Source: a virus. Taken from it: a stretch of DNA of 40,189 nucleotides. Below are positions 1 to 9,723 of the stretch, piece by piece. Numbering within the stretch: position 1 is the stretch's first letter; every line of letters begins with the position of its first letter. The position numbers and the translations under genes are program-made. The stretch spans positions 1 to 40,189 of the IMG/VR virus record IMGVR_UViG_3300042562_001705; one strand, given 5' to 3'. The notes under the pieces are model-generated. The model saw only the letters and a list, made by a program, of their open reading frames with translations. It was not told the DNA's origin and did no database searches.

Positions 1-569
1 TTGCCGCATCGTTGCCCGCACTTCCAAGTTTAAAAATGCCAGACATGCCAAGTTTCCCCGGACTAGATAAGGCCGGTATTCTCCTCGGCGCTGGCCCAAA
101 ATTTATTGCCGAGAAAATTACAAAATACACAACGATAGTTCCCCCATTTGTACCGGGCCTTAAAATAAACATGGCAATGATAGGTGGGGCGATTGCGATA
201 ATTTCCGCGTTGTCTTCTGGAAATCCGAGTGCAATATTAAAGTCGTTGGTAGAAGATATGATAGATCAGGCCGTGGGAGATTTGAAAGACCAAGTCGGCG
301 ATGCTGTAAAAGGTGCATTGGACCAGACCGGCGTGTCTAGTCTACAAGACCAAGTACAAGGAATACAGGGGGATGTCGAGTCCAAGGTATCAGCCGCAGT
401 TGGTGATGTACAAGGCGGTGTTTCTGGTGCTGCGCCAGAAAATACTTCCGGCGGCGTTGCCAACCTGAATCTATCGGCTGTGGCAACACCGATAAACAAC
501 ACACTTTCCGGTGCTACTTCATTCACAAATGATAAAATAACTGCATTCGGCATCCCTCCGTCGGGATAA
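1..569 (+). CDS. Unknown protein, 5'-partial, probably virion-associated
   Basis: The reading frame is open to the left edge, so the true start may lie upstream. Internal candidates are TTG at 12 and ATG at 36. The visible N-terminus is rich in Pro, Leu, Met and Ser with a repeating LPALPSLKMPDMPS pattern. A hydrophobic stretch (KINMAMIGGAIAIISAL, about residues 51-67 counting from the TTG) is followed by a helical, Gln/Asp/Val-rich region and a Gly/Ser/Thr-rich C-terminus. I recognise no family. It sits directly before the baseplate wedge genes, so a role in the baseplate hub, spike or tail tip is plausible but only from position. The single hydrophobic segment could also be a buried helix rather than a membrane segment. 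Confidence 0.6.
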   Translation, partial: AASLPALPSLKMPDMPSFPGLDKAGILLGAGPKFIAEKITKYTTIVPPFVPGLKINMAMIGGAIAIISALSSGNPSAILKSLVEDMIDQAVGDLKDQVGDAVKGALDQTGVSSLQDQVQGIQGDVESKVSAAVGDVQGGVSGAAPENTSGGVANLNLSAVATPINNTLSGATSFTNDKITAFGIPPSG

Positions 570-585
570 TTATCAAAAATACATT

Positions 586-594
586 ATATTTATA
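586..594 (+). promoter_or_regulatory. Recurrent ATATTTATA motif
   Basis: The sequence ATATTTATA lies 15 bases before the ATG at 610. It is one of ten copies or near-copies in intergenic gaps of this window. Its reverse complement contains TATAAATA, the T4 late-promoter box, so it may be a -10 type late promoter element. This is inferred from recurrence only. Confidence 0.4.
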
Positions 595-609
595 TAAAGA
601 ACCGTATAT

Positions 610-1074
610 ATGAAAAAATCAGAACTATTAGAAATGATTAGAACTGTGGTGAAGGAGGAAGTTAATCAGGCACTTCCACAACTTCTCATGGAAGTATTGG
701 CCGAAAAGATTGTAAGCAACGAAACGCCGGTAAAATCCGCCGCGCCTAAATCGTTCAGTGGAACGGCACCGATACCGGCAAGTTACCGAAAGCCCCAAGT
801 TGCACTGGATGCTCCGTTACGATCAGAAGTTAAGGTACCAAATATTTTCTCTGCAAATTCGAAGTTTGGCTCAATATTAAATGAAACTCGTGGCGGGCTT
901 CCTCAAGATACCGTCGATGATGCGCCCTCTGCACACGACGCGCTGAGAGCCATTCCACAGGAAGTTTTAAACGAGAACCGAGACGTTGCTGCGGTGGCAA
1001 ACGCCATGACCAGAGATTATTCTCAAATGTTAAAGACAATCGACGCAAAAGCCAAGGCAAAGCGACCAATGTAA
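610..1074 (+). CDS. Small helical protein of unknown function in baseplate cluster
   Basis: A 154-aa protein starting at an ATG 15 bases after an ATATTTATA motif, without a clear Shine-Dalgarno sequence. The first 25 residues (ELLEMIRTVVKEEVNQAL) form an amphipathic helix. It closely resembles the ends of several prohead-region proteins in this window, including the sequence downstream of the prohead protease stop codon. The middle is Pro/Ala/Ser-rich and probably flexible, and the C-terminus is helical and basic. No domain is recognised. The stop codon is one base before the gp25-like start, so the two are probably co-translated. A wedge accessory or assembly factor is possible, on position alone. 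Confidence 0.75.
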   Translation: MKKSELLEMIRTVVKEEVNQALPQLLMEVLAEKIVSNETPVKSAAPKSFSGTAPIPASYRKPQVALDAPLRSEVKVPNIFSANSKFGSILNETRGGLPQDTVDDAPSAHDALRAIPQEVLNENRDVAAVANAMTRDYSQMLKTIDAKAKAKRPM

Positions 1075-1075
1075 A

Positions 1076-1486
1076 ATGGCAACAACCGCGCAGCCCTATG
1101 GAATTACGTTACCCATAACGCATGGGCAACAGGGATATTTTGCGCAAAGCTATAATTTATTAGATCAAGTAAAATCAAACCTTAATTTGCTTCTCAGAAC
1201 AAAAAAAGGAGAACGGCGGATGAGCCCGGAATTCGGGTCTGGGCTGTGGAATGTTTTATTTGAAAATTATACGGACGATATTAAACCAATTATCGAAAGT
1301 ACCATAAGAAAAGACATAGCTAGATGGATGGGATATGTAAGCATTAAAGAAATTTCTATTGACGTTGCCGACGATGAACTTCCGGATAAAAATGCACTGA
1401 AAGTATCAGTTACATTTACCGTACCCAGCGCCGGAATAACCCGGCTTCAAACGTTGAATCTATCGATGAATACAAATAACATATGA
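1076..1486 (+). CDS. 25: Baseplate wedge protein, gp25/gpW-like
   Basis: A 136-aa protein of the GPW/gp25 family, whose T4 (gp25) and P2 (gpW) members join the baseplate wedge to the sheath and help to start sheath assembly. The diagnostic segment is visible at about residues 40-60: RTKKGERRMSPEFGSGLW followed by an NVLFEN helix, matching the family pattern of a Gly-Glu-Arg turn, Pro-Glu-Phe-Gly and a Leu-Phe-Glu helix. Length is typical (T4 gp25 is 132 aa). The stop overlaps the start of the gp6-like gene in an ATGA, and gp25-gp6 adjacency is the usual order. The family name contains an old lysozyme annotation that does not apply here. Confidence 0.93.
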   Translation: MATTAQPYGITLPITHGQQGYFAQSYNLLDQVKSNLNLLLRTKKGERRMSPEFGSGLWNVLFENYTDDIKPIIESTIRKDIARWMGYVSIKEISIDVADDELPDKNALKVSVTFTVPSAGITRLQTLNLSMNTNNI

Positions 1487-3438
1487 TATTCGACACACCA
1501 AAATCATTCCAACCAGAGAAAAAAGATATAAAATATCTAAACAAGGATTTTTCTCAATTAAAACAATCCCTGATCGAGTTTACAAAGACATATTATCCGA
1601 GTACGTACAAGGATTTTAGTGACGCTTCTACCGGGATGATGTTTATTGAAACCGTCGCGTATGTTGGCGACGTTTTGTCTTATTATATAGATTATCAATT
1701 CAAAGAAGGAATGTTGATCAATTCCGAGGAGCGAAAAAACATTATAGACTCAGCGAGATCGCTTGGATACAGGTCCAAAGTTACATCTCCCGCCGTAACG
1801 ATGCTGGATGTTTACCAACTAGTTCCCGCCAAAATGGGAGACGGCGGAGAAATGGCACCCGACTTGAACTACGCGCAGATAATAAAACCGGGAATGTCGA
1901 CCGTGAGTGATTCCGGCGTAACATTTTTAACAAATTCTCCCGTGGATTTCACGGTCGATACAAAAAACGACCCGCTGGAAATATCGGTGTTTCAAAGAAA
2001 TGCATCTGGACAACCCGAGTTTTTCGTTTTGAAAAAAAGCACAAGTGCGTTTTCCGGACAATTTTTTACAAAGACGGTGGCGGTTGGTACACCGGTTCCA
2101 TTTTATAAAATTTTGCTGGAAGATAAAAATATTATAGAAATATTTGATATATATGATTCCGACGGAAATCGCTGGCACGAAACAGATTATCTGGCCCAGA
2201 ATTTAGTACCAGTCGATTACGAAAACATTTTTAAGAATGACGTAACTCTGTCAGCAGATCGCGACGTTGTTCCGTTTCTATTGAAGTATATCAAAACGTC
2301 AAAAAGATTCGTTTCCGGTGTTAACGCCGATAATACAACATTTTTAGAATTTGGTTCTGGGACTAACATTGCCGACGACGAAGTTATAATACCAAACGTA
2401 TACACGGTTGGAAAAGTGACTACGTTCAAAACAGAAAATGTATCTTACGACCCATCCAACTTTTTGCTGTCTAAAACCTTTGGCCAAGCGCCGGGAAACA
2501 CGACATTAACCATACGATACGTGGTCGGAGGAGGTATTGAGAGTAACGTCAACGCGAACTCAATTAAAAATGTTTCTCGGGTTGAATTTTTTGGCGACTT
2601 GACTGAACTCCCGACCCTAGAGTTAAACTTAACCAACCTAGTCAGAAGCTCGGTAAAGGTCAATAACCCGGTTCCTGCCACCGGTGGCGGCGGGGCCGAA
2701 ACTAACGAGGAAATAAGAAATAACGCGCTGGCAAACTTCGCATCTCAGAATCGGGCGGTGACGCAGAAAGATTACGTAGTAAGAACATATGGTATGCCCC
2801 AAAAATATGGCTCCATTGCCAAAGCATACGCAGTAACCGACGCGCAATTGGACATCGCCAACGTTCAAGCGATGCCAACCGGAATAGAGACCAGCAGTTT
2901 GTCCGTCGGCGCGATTAATACATCAAACCCAGACAAAAACAACCCGTTCGCTATCAATTTGTACGTTTTATGCTACGATAAGAGTCAACGGCTGATAGTT
3001 TCCAATGAATCCATTCGCCAGAATTTAAAGAATTATTTGAATCAGTATAGAATGTTGACGGACAGCGTAAATTTACTCAACGGTTTTATTATAAACATAG
3101 GCGTGGATTTCACGATTGTTGCGTACAAAAACTATAATAAGCGTGAGGTTTTGGCCAACTGTATTACGTTGGTTCAACAATTTTTTGATATTAATGGCGT
3201 TCAGTTCTGCCAACCAATTAATTTAAGTAGGTTGGAATTAGAAATTGCCAAGGTGGATGGAGTTCAATCGGTATCATCACTCAGAGTTAAGAATTTAACG
3301 CTGAAAGACGGTGATTACTCTCCATACGAATATGACATTAACAAAGCGACGATGGATCGAGTAATATATCCGTCGATTGACCCGTCAGTTTTTGAAGTAA
3401 GGTTCCCGACCAAGGACATTGTTGGTCGAGTAGCATAA
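1483..3438 (+). CDS. 6: Baseplate wedge protein, gp6/baseplate J-like
   Basis: A 651-aa protein of the gp6/P2 gpJ/Mu gp47 baseplate family. Residues about 40-100 carry the N-terminal signature: DASTGMMFIETVAYVGDVLS, then YYIDYQFKEGML and an RKNIIDSARSLGYRS helix. A central J-type motif at about residues 405-440 reads GGGAETNEEIRNNALANF, then QNRAVTQKDYVVR. In T4 two gp6 copies and one gp7 form the core of each wedge and link wedges into the inner ring. Length equals that of T4 gp6 (660 aa). The ATG overlaps the gp25-like stop. No truncation or frameshift is visible. Confidence 0.93.
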   Translation: MIFDTPKSFQPEKKDIKYLNKDFSQLKQSLIEFTKTYYPSTYKDFSDASTGMMFIETVAYVGDVLSYYIDYQFKEGMLINSEERKNIIDSARSLGYRSKVTSPAVTMLDVYQLVPAKMGDGGEMAPDLNYAQIIKPGMSTVSDSGVTFLTNSPVDFTVDTKNDPLEISVFQRNASGQPEFFVLKKSTSAFSGQFFTKTVAVGTPVPFYKILLEDKNIIEIFDIYDSDGNRWHETDYLAQNLVPVDYENIFKNDVTLSADRDVVPFLLKYIKTSKRFVSGVNADNTTFLEFGSGTNIADDEVIIPNVYTVGKVTTFKTENVSYDPSNFLLSKTFGQAPGNTTLTIRYVVGGGIESNVNANSIKNVSRVEFFGDLTELPTLELNLTNLVRSSVKVNNPVPATGGGGAETNEEIRNNALANFASQNRAVTQKDYVVRTYGMPQKYGSIAKAYAVTDAQLDIANVQAMPTGIETSSLSVGAINTSNPDKNNPFAINLYVLCYDKSQRLIVSNESIRQNLKNYLNQYRMLTDSVNLLNGFIINIGVDFTIVAYKNYNKREVLANCITLVQQFFDINGVQFCQPINLSRLELEIAKVDGVQSVSSLRVKNLTLKDGDYSPYEYDINKATMDRVIYPSIDPSVFEVRFPTKDIVGRVA

Positions 3439-3466
3439 ATATAGGTAGAATATCTTTCCGGTGGTT

Positions 3467-3475
3467 ATATTTATA
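3467..3475 (+). promoter_or_regulatory. Recurrent ATATTTATA motif
   Basis: ATATTTATA begins 27 bases before the ATG at 3494, in the 55-base gap after the gp6-like gene. A second element, CATAAATATA at 3434-3443, resembles the T4 late box on the coding strand. One or both may initiate transcription of the following genes. This is inferred from recurrence. Confidence 0.4.
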
Positions 3476-3493
3476 AGGTAAAGATTACTATAA

Positions 3494-4843
3494 ATGCACT
3501 ACTTTTTATATCCAAGCAAAGACACGTTTATTACCAATTATCCACCTTACATGTTTAAAAATATGGGGTTGGACGAGGTTTTGGAAGTAGAAAAGAGAAT
3601 TTCGACAAATAGCTGTTCCAGTACAACCACATACGACGCGTTAGTTGGATATACAAGTTCTAGCATCGAGCTTTTGTCCGGGTCTATGTCTGCATCATAC
3701 GATCCAAACTCAAGCGACCCGAGTGTTGTTTCTAGCTCGTATGTCGCATTCTATACAAACATGACATTGGGCTCGGTGTTGTCTCGCGCACTGCTGTACT
3801 TTGATTTGACAACAGTATCACAATCCATTGCAGCCGGTGGAATAGTTTCCGGGTCTAGTCCTAAATTTTACTTAAATTTAAAGGTGTGCGAGGCCAAGGA
3901 AGTTCCGGTAGAATACAAGTTGATCGCATACCCGGTGTCTCAATCGTGGAGTATGGGTACGGGATACAAATACGACGGTGCCACTTCTGCCGATGGGGCA
4001 AATTGGAAGTTCTATGACGGTCAATTAATGCCGTGGGCGAGCGGGTCACTGTCCGATTGTAGTGGCGGTGGAGTTTGGTGGACTGACAGTGCATCAATAA
4101 GTAACGATACTGGTTATCATGAGATTCCTGCTATATCGGTATTTAACCCATATCCAGACTGTCCCAATTCATTTTTCCCAAATATTATAACATCGTCTTA
4201 TATTTATCCACCACCCGGTCCATATGGGTGTGAACAGGGATTTAACTACCAGTCGTCGGACGTTAAAATGGACGTAACTACCATCGTGAATGCTTGGCTC
4301 ACCAATCAAATACCCAACCGTGGATTTATTTTGATGCACAGTGATGAATCCAGTTCACTCGATTATGGGAAATTAAGATTCTTTTCAAAGGAAACCAACA
4401 CAATATATTCACCATATTTGGACGTTGCGTGGGAGGACGCGACGTTTTACACGGGCAGCGCCGATCCAATACAAATCAGAGACGCGGTTGTTAACATAAA
4501 GAATATGGCAAAAGAATATATTCACGGGTCTATTATCAGAATGGAAGTTACAGCAAGAAAGCGTTATCCGGTAAAAACATTTACTAACAAACTGTCAGAT
4601 TATTTGGCTCCTTATTATTTGCCAGCAGACAGTTTTTATTCTATAAAGGACGCGGAAACAAATGATGTCGTCATGCCGCCGGACATTTACACCAGATTAA
4701 GTTTCGATGCTAACGGAAACTATTTCATGTTAGATACGACCGGACTGCCGCAAGAAAGATACTTTAAAGTAGAAGTGCGCTCGGAGCAAAGTGGTTCAAT
4801 AATGACATATACCGTCCCTACCGCATTTAAAATTTCCAGATGA
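3494..4843 (+). CDS. DNRLRE-domain virion protein, probable baseplate or fibre component
   Basis: A 449-aa protein. Residues about 85-325 match the DNRLRE/CBM-like beta-sandwich pattern known from cell-surface proteins. There is an early strand SRALLYFDLTTVSQS, a central Trp-rich section, then KMDVTTIVNAWLTNQ, NRGFILMHSDESSS, a KLRFFSKE strand and YSPYLDVAWED. The C-terminal third, about 335-449, resembles a second beta domain. In bacteria such domains decorate surface or secreted proteins and some bind carbohydrate. Here, between gp6 and the gp7-like giant, it is probably a baseplate-attached protein. Its end overlaps the next ATG (ATGA at 4840). The structural role is inferred; the domain match is from pattern recognition. 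Confidence 0.75.
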   Translation: MHYFLYPSKDTFITNYPPYMFKNMGLDEVLEVEKRISTNSCSSTTTYDALVGYTSSSIELLSGSMSASYDPNSSDPSVVSSSYVAFYTNMTLGSVLSRALLYFDLTTVSQSIAAGGIVSGSSPKFYLNLKVCEAKEVPVEYKLIAYPVSQSWSMGTGYKYDGATSADGANWKFYDGQLMPWASGSLSDCSGGGVWWTDSASISNDTGYHEIPAISVFNPYPDCPNSFFPNIITSSYIYPPPGPYGCEQGFNYQSSDVKMDVTTIVNAWLTNQIPNRGFILMHSDESSSLDYGKLRFFSKETNTIYSPYLDVAWEDATFYTGSADPIQIRDAVVNIKNMAKEYIHGSIIRMEVTARKRYPVKTFTNKLSDYLAPYYLPADSFYSIKDAETNDVVMPPDIYTRLSFDANGNYFMLDTTGLPQERYFKVEVRSEQSGSIMTYTVPTAFKISR

Positions 4844-5061
4844 AAGCAAATCCAAATCTAACGGGATATAATCAAGCCGACATTGAGAATTTGTATAGGA
4901 GCAGTTCCATAGTTCCCGACGTGGACGAATATTCCAATTTAATCATTCAAAATACAAGCAATCAGCTTTATTCGTCGTCGATTACTATCCCACTTCAAAA
5001 CGTGGTATACAACCCGACCAAGGTTGGAACAAAATTAGACCCGACATTTTACGAACTATGA
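4840..5061 (+). CDS. Small protein of unknown function between baseplate genes
   Basis: A 73-aa protein that begins in an ATGA overlap with the preceding gene and ends in an ATGA-type overlap with the next (ATG at 5058). It is therefore probably translated by coupling with both. It is polar, rich in Asn, Ser and Tyr, with no cysteine, membrane segment or recognised motif. It may be a clamp or linker between the flanking baseplate proteins, which is inference from position only. Confidence 0.7.
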   Translation: MKANPNLTGYNQADIENLYRSSSIVPDVDEYSNLIIQNTSNQLYSSSITIPLQNVVYNPTKVGTKLDPTFYEL

Positions 5062-8000
5062 ACATGTCTGATATAAAATACAGAATTTCTTCAACCGCGT
5101 CGTTGAGTGTGGGTTCATTTTTGACCGAAGAAGATTTGTATTTTTACTCGGAAGGACGCACGGCGAAAAATATACCGTTCGGCCAATCGGAAAAAGACTT
5201 TGTTCAATTCTCGGTGTATACCTTTGACGAAACGTTTATTACATCTTCGATTGCGTATTCTCCGGGTACATGGACGCCGCACACGAATTCTTATTATAAT
5301 GTATTCAATCGCCCAGTTCAATATTACTACGATTCATTTACAACCGACTGGTTAGTTTTAGGTACCGAAACGCAATCTTTGTTTTTCGACGTTTCTAGAA
5401 ATTTGAATTCACTTGGGATATCGGACGGAAATTACAAGGTTTGCATAGAGCTTGGGCGAGACGAGGTGGGCAATAAAGACGAGCGGCTCCTGATTGATTC
5501 TATATCTAACAGTAGAACAGAGATTACATTAATCCCGAAGACACTAAAGGGGTCTACCGGTTCTATCAATATCGAATATGATATTTTTTCTAATAATCAA
5601 ATACAGGTCAGCGATGTTGCCGATTCGTTGATATATTCAATTTCGAAACCGGAGCTTTACAATTTGTATTTGTTGGCGAAAAAACAAGACCCAACCGGAT
5701 CGGCGGCGCTGATGTTTAATTACGGGTTTAAGCAGGATGTAGACGTGACGACGTTCATTACCGACCTTTACTACGGAGTGAGAAAGGGCGGTATACGCAG
5801 TAATGGGCAATATTCTACGAATGATATTTTGGGGATATATGATCAGTTTAAGAACCTGCTTTATGAAAATTATTCTTCCGGTATAACGTTTCAAGACATA
5901 AAGAACTATTACTATAGCTTGTTTGTTTTCATTGCTGACCAAGAATTGAACAGGATCTCAAATAATAAACCAAGTTCTTACCCGGAGATCGTAAATTTCT
6001 TAGCAAGAATATATTACAATTTTGTATTTTTTCCGCAAATCACGAACATAGAGAACAACGTTGATACTAATTTAACCGGGTATTTCAAACATTACATTGC
6101 GCTGCCCAGCGGAATGTCGATTTCTATTCTGAACAAGAAAACTATTCCTTCTACCGATCCAAGATTTTACGACAGGCTGGCGCTAAAGTTAGAATCTCCA
6201 CTCCCGGTAGATGTAATATTAGGGTCCGACGCTTGGATTACCAACTGTTTTGGATTTTTGCCAATCGTACAAAATTTGTATTATTTTTCCCAGCGAGTAA
6301 TTCAAACCTTTCCACTACGAGGACCAAATTTTCTCATTAAAATCGAGAACGAGGGAAATTCAACAGAAGCTCTCTCAATGGAAACGTTGATACGAGAGAC
6401 CGGAAGTCTGTATAACGAGCTTATAACTAAACTAGACGCGAAGCAAGCCGTGGTCGTTGATACGATAGATTACAGAGAATTTAAAAATTTTGTAAACTTT
6501 TCGTCCGCGACGTTTAGACTGGGGGCGTTTGATGTAAAGCGTTCAAGCATTGAAAAGTTATACGGCGATATACAAGAATACGACGCGCAATTGTTAATCA
6601 ACCCAAACGACCAATTTTACCAAAAAAACAAGACCGACGCGAACAGCGAGATAGATTCCCTTGAAGCGAGCATGGATGGCTATGAAAAGTTCTTATATGA
6701 CAATCCAATGTGGTTCACCCGGCACGCCGAGGTTGTCGATGGATACTCCACGGCTTCGCTTTACGACAAAGACAATGGTGGGGCGTTAGTTAGCAACTTG
6801 CCACAATTTTTGGTCGAGGCGTATTCCGATAACGAAGACTATATCAAATTTATAGCTATGGTAGGCCATTTCTTCGACAATCTCACGTTGGCGGTTCGAC
6901 AGATGACCGACAAGAACGACTCGGCCAGTTCCCCAAATAGCGGAGTTTCCCTTGACGTAGTTGGGGATATGTTGAAGTCCTTGGGCTGGGACGTAGAAAT
7001 GTCCAAGGAAAACTTGTCCCTGCTACTGTCGTCGTTCTGTAAGGCGGACTTTGACGAAGGAACTGATCTGTATAACCAAAGCAGGCAATTCTCAGAAGAG
7101 ACCAGAAACAAAACAATATGGAAACGTATATTAAACAGCTTACCGCTGATATACAAAACGAAAGGAACAGAAACTTCGCTAAATGCGCTTATTTCTTGTT
7201 TTGGGGTGCCGACCAACCTTATAAAAATAAAAGAGTATGGTGGAATACAAAACGTCAGCGACTTGACGGATACCTCGTTGTATATCATCGACGAAGTTAA
7301 GTACGAACCGTATTTCAGCGGGAGTGGGGAATATTTTCAGATTAATTGGACCGGCAGTGCACAATCATTAGAATTTAATTTTAGGTTCGACGCTGCCAAC
7401 ATACACGATGAAGGTCAATATTTTAGACTTGTGAATTGTTCCGATGTGTGGGCGTTGGGTGCCCGCAGAGAAAAAGGAAAAGACTGGGGAATTGTTTTTT
7501 TTAGTATAGACGACGGGTTTGGAAATGTTCGAACGGTTGCCACCAGCCGCGCGCCAATATTTGACGGAAACTCGTATCACGTGCTGCTGCGCCGGGGCGA
7601 TGTTGCGCCGGAATTTCACGCAACCTCGTCGTATAACGAGTACGCCACCAAATACGATCTGATCTTACAGAAGTCGGAAGACGACCGGATTACGTTTGTT
7701 ACCACCGGCAGTGCGTTTTTGAGTGGCAGTTATAATACCGCGTTCGAGTCTGGTTCATTCATCTACGTCGGAAATTACAATCAAAACACATCGTCTGTAA
7801 ACATTGACCCAGAAGCGTTCTTTGGTAATATCGATGACATAAATATTTGGGAATCTCCCATTTCTAATAACCGGTTTCAGAGCCACACGCTGAACAGAAG
7901 TTCATACGACTTGGAATCTCCGCAACAGATGATTTTAGATAATTTGTTCAGAATTTCTTTCGAGCGGCCCGTGGACTTATACGATTTAGACGGCGTGACA

Positions 8001-9674
8001 TTAAACAACCTGTCTTTCCGGAACGACTTTTCAACCTTTAACGCAGTCAACTTCCCGAGAAAAGCTGCCGCGATTGAACAAGCGACGTTTTGTGGTCCGA
8101 GCGATGCGTCCGTATTTCCGTATCAATTCAGCAGAAAAGATGTCAGGTTCACGATGCACGTACCAGACTATGGCGCAAATAAGTTTAGGAGCAACAAGAT
8201 AAATTATATAGAACAGGAACTTGTCGGAGATTTATCGTCGGATACTCGGTCTTCCATGCAATCCAGTCAACTGTCGTCGGTAGACTCCAACAGGTTGGGG
8301 ATATTCTTTTCTCCGTCAGAAATACAAAACAAAGAAATAATCAAGTTCTTCGGCGAATACCAACTTGGAGATTTGATTGGTAATCCAGCCGATGTTTACC
8401 AAAATTCTTATAAAAAATTTGAAACATTCAAGCAAATATATTACGAGCAAGGGTTTGGTAATGTAGATTACCAATTCTTCATGAACGTGATAAGGTTCTA
8501 CTTTGATAAAGCAATGTTCAAGTATATTAGGTCAATAGTCCCAGCCAGAGCCAAATTGGTCGACGGTATATTAATAGAACCGTCAATTTTAGAAAGACCA
8601 AAAATTGCATTCAAGCCAATGAAGAAGGAAAACATTGGCCAAAGAGAGGGTCACGCAGCAGTATCGGAGAAAATTGCTGGGTCTATGCGTGCGCCAATGG
8701 ACGCGGTGCTGACGATCAAGAATTCCGGTGCAGAAATTTACTCTGACGTAAATTCTATATTTTTTCCGTCGGACAGTGACTTGTACGGTCCCGCCGTATA
8801 TTCCCAAGGTGGAGTGACGTTTTACAAGGACGAATATTACAGAGCAGATGTTATAAAAATTAAAAAATCTTATCAAGTTTGGAGAGACGTGATATTACCA
8901 GCGGCGTCGTCCTCTCAATACGACCAACGAGTAAACCTCGGCGGTCGGGCTCAAACAGTAACCTCTTCTTATTATAAGGTCAATTTGACAAAACTTCCAA
9001 CGATTTATGAATATCCGATAACTATGTCTTCGGCAACCACTCCACCAACTTCTGGTAGATTCTATTTCTCAGGAAGCGTAAGTTTTGACCCATCAACCTC
9101 TGGGGTTGGTAGTTACGCCACGTCGACCGGCCATTCGCTAATCGGAGTTATAACCGGTAGTATTTTTGGTAGTGTAAATTCGTTAGTGCTCGAATCGAAT
9201 GCGACCATAAATTCTCAGGGATTGTATATGGTCGCATCATATATTCCAAGCTCACCTGTTACATACAGTGGGAATTTTTACACGGCATCGGGTATTCAAT
9301 ATTTTGACGGAACGGTTCAGGGAGCGCCGCAGACTGCGCTATACTATTCCACATTTATGTCCACGGGATCAATATTTCAAGAATTTAAGCAAAAAACCGC
9401 GGGAAATCTGTTTGGAATCCTCGGTCCGGGTGTATCATACAGCTACTCTGCTTCGCTATTAAACTATCCGCACAACGCCACCCCACTAAACGGATATTTC
9501 CAAACGCACCACAAACACCAAAGAAATCAGTTTTCTTATCGAGAAATAACGTCTTATGATAGCACTGGGAGATTTTTCAAGTGGAAAAAGGGAAGTCAGA
9601 ATAAAAAAACTACGGTTAATGTCGAGACCGGCCTTCTCGACAATAGCTCGCCAGTTGAAACAAAAACGGTATAA
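5058..9674 (+). CDS. Giant baseplate wedge protein, gp7/P2 gpI-like core with LamG-like domain
   Basis: A 1538-aa protein. Residues about 605-735 form a helical block. Inside it, NSLPLIYKTKGTETSLNALI followed by a CFGVP turn resembles the tail protein I family (P2 gpI), the counterpart of T4 gp7; gp25-gp6-gp7 would mirror the P2 W-J-I order. Residues about 757-947 look like a LamG/concanavalin-type sandwich, with paired strands LEFNFRFDAANI and FFGNIDDINIWESPIS. The last 250 residues are rich in Ser, Thr, Gly and Tyr and resemble tail-fibre sequence, ending in a basic segment. T4 gp7 is 1032 aa, so this version is extended by lectin-like and fibre-like modules. Assignment as gp7 is by order and one motif, so moderately sure. 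Several minus-strand open frames inside it are shadows. Confidence 0.8.
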   Translation: MNMSDIKYRISSTASLSVGSFLTEEDLYFYSEGRTAKNIPFGQSEKDFVQFSVYTFDETFITSSIAYSPGTWTPHTNSYYNVFNRPVQYYYDSFTTDWLVLGTETQSLFFDVSRNLNSLGISDGNYKVCIELGRDEVGNKDERLLIDSISNSRTEITLIPKTLKGSTGSINIEYDIFSNNQIQVSDVADSLIYSISKPELYNLYLLAKKQDPTGSAALMFNYGFKQDVDVTTFITDLYYGVRKGGIRSNGQYSTNDILGIYDQFKNLLYENYSSGITFQDIKNYYYSLFVFIADQELNRISNNKPSSYPEIVNFLARIYYNFVFFPQITNIENNVDTNLTGYFKHYIALPSGMSISILNKKTIPSTDPRFYDRLALKLESPLPVDVILGSDAWITNCFGFLPIVQNLYYFSQRVIQTFPLRGPNFLIKIENEGNSTEALSMETLIRETGSLYNELITKLDAKQAVVVDTIDYREFKNFVNFSSATFRLGAFDVKRSSIEKLYGDIQEYDAQLLINPNDQFYQKNKTDANSEIDSLEASMDGYEKFLYDNPMWFTRHAEVVDGYSTASLYDKDNGGALVSNLPQFLVEAYSDNEDYIKFIAMVGHFFDNLTLAVRQMTDKNDSASSPNSGVSLDVVGDMLKSLGWDVEMSKENLSLLLSSFCKADFDEGTDLYNQSRQFSEETRNKTIWKRILNSLPLIYKTKGTETSLNALISCFGVPTNLIKIKEYGGIQNVSDLTDTSLYIIDEVKYEPYFSGSGEYFQINWTGSAQSLEFNFRFDAANIHDEGQYFRLVNCSDVWALGARREKGKDWGIVFFSIDDGFGNVRTVATSRAPIFDGNSYHVLLRRGDVAPEFHATSSYNEYATKYDLILQKSEDDRITFVTTGSAFLSGSYNTAFESGSFIYVGNYNQNTSSVNIDPEAFFGNIDDINIWESPISNNRFQSHTLNRSSYDLESPQQMILDNLFRISFERPVDLYDLDGVTLNNLSFRNDFSTFNAVNFPRKAAAIEQATFCGPSDASVFPYQFSRKDVRFTMHVPDYGANKFRSNKINYIEQELVGDLSSDTRSSMQSSQLSSVDSNRLGIFFSPSEIQNKEIIKFFGEYQLGDLIGNPADVYQNSYKKFETFKQIYYEQGFGNVDYQFFMNVIRFYFDKAMFKYIRSIVPARAKLVDGILIEPSILERPKIAFKPMKKENIGQREGHAAVSEKIAGSMRAPMDAVLTIKNSGAEIYSDVNSIFFPSDSDLYGPAVYSQGGVTFYKDEYYRADVIKIKKSYQVWRDVILPAASSSQYDQRVNLGGRAQTVTSSYYKVNLTKLPTIYEYPITMSSATTPPTSGRFYFSGSVSFDPSTSGVGSYATSTGHSLIGVITGSIFGSVNSLVLESNATINSQGLYMVASYIPSSPVTYSGNFYTASGIQYFDGTVQGAPQTALYYSTFMSTGSIFQEFKQKTAGNLFGILGPGVSYSYSASLLNYPHNATPLNGYFQTHHKHQRNQFSYREITSYDSTGRFFKWKKGSQNKKTTVNVETGLLDNSSPVETKTV

Positions 9675-9699
9675 AAATAGTAAAAAAGTAAAAACGTAT

Positions 9700-9708
9700 A
9701 TATTTATT
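9700..9708 (+). promoter_or_regulatory. Recurrent ATATTTATT motif
   Basis: ATATTTATT lies 15 bases before the ATG at 9724, the same spacing as the copy before 610. It is one of ten intergenic copies; a late-promoter or RNA-signal role is inferred. Confidence 0.38.
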
Positions 9709-9723
9709 TAGAAAGCAACCTAT

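Noticed and set aside
6839-7288. A 149-aa minus-strand open frame inside the 1538-aa gene
   Set aside because: It has no recognisable domain, lies wholly inside a convincing plus-strand gene and is a codon-bias shadow.
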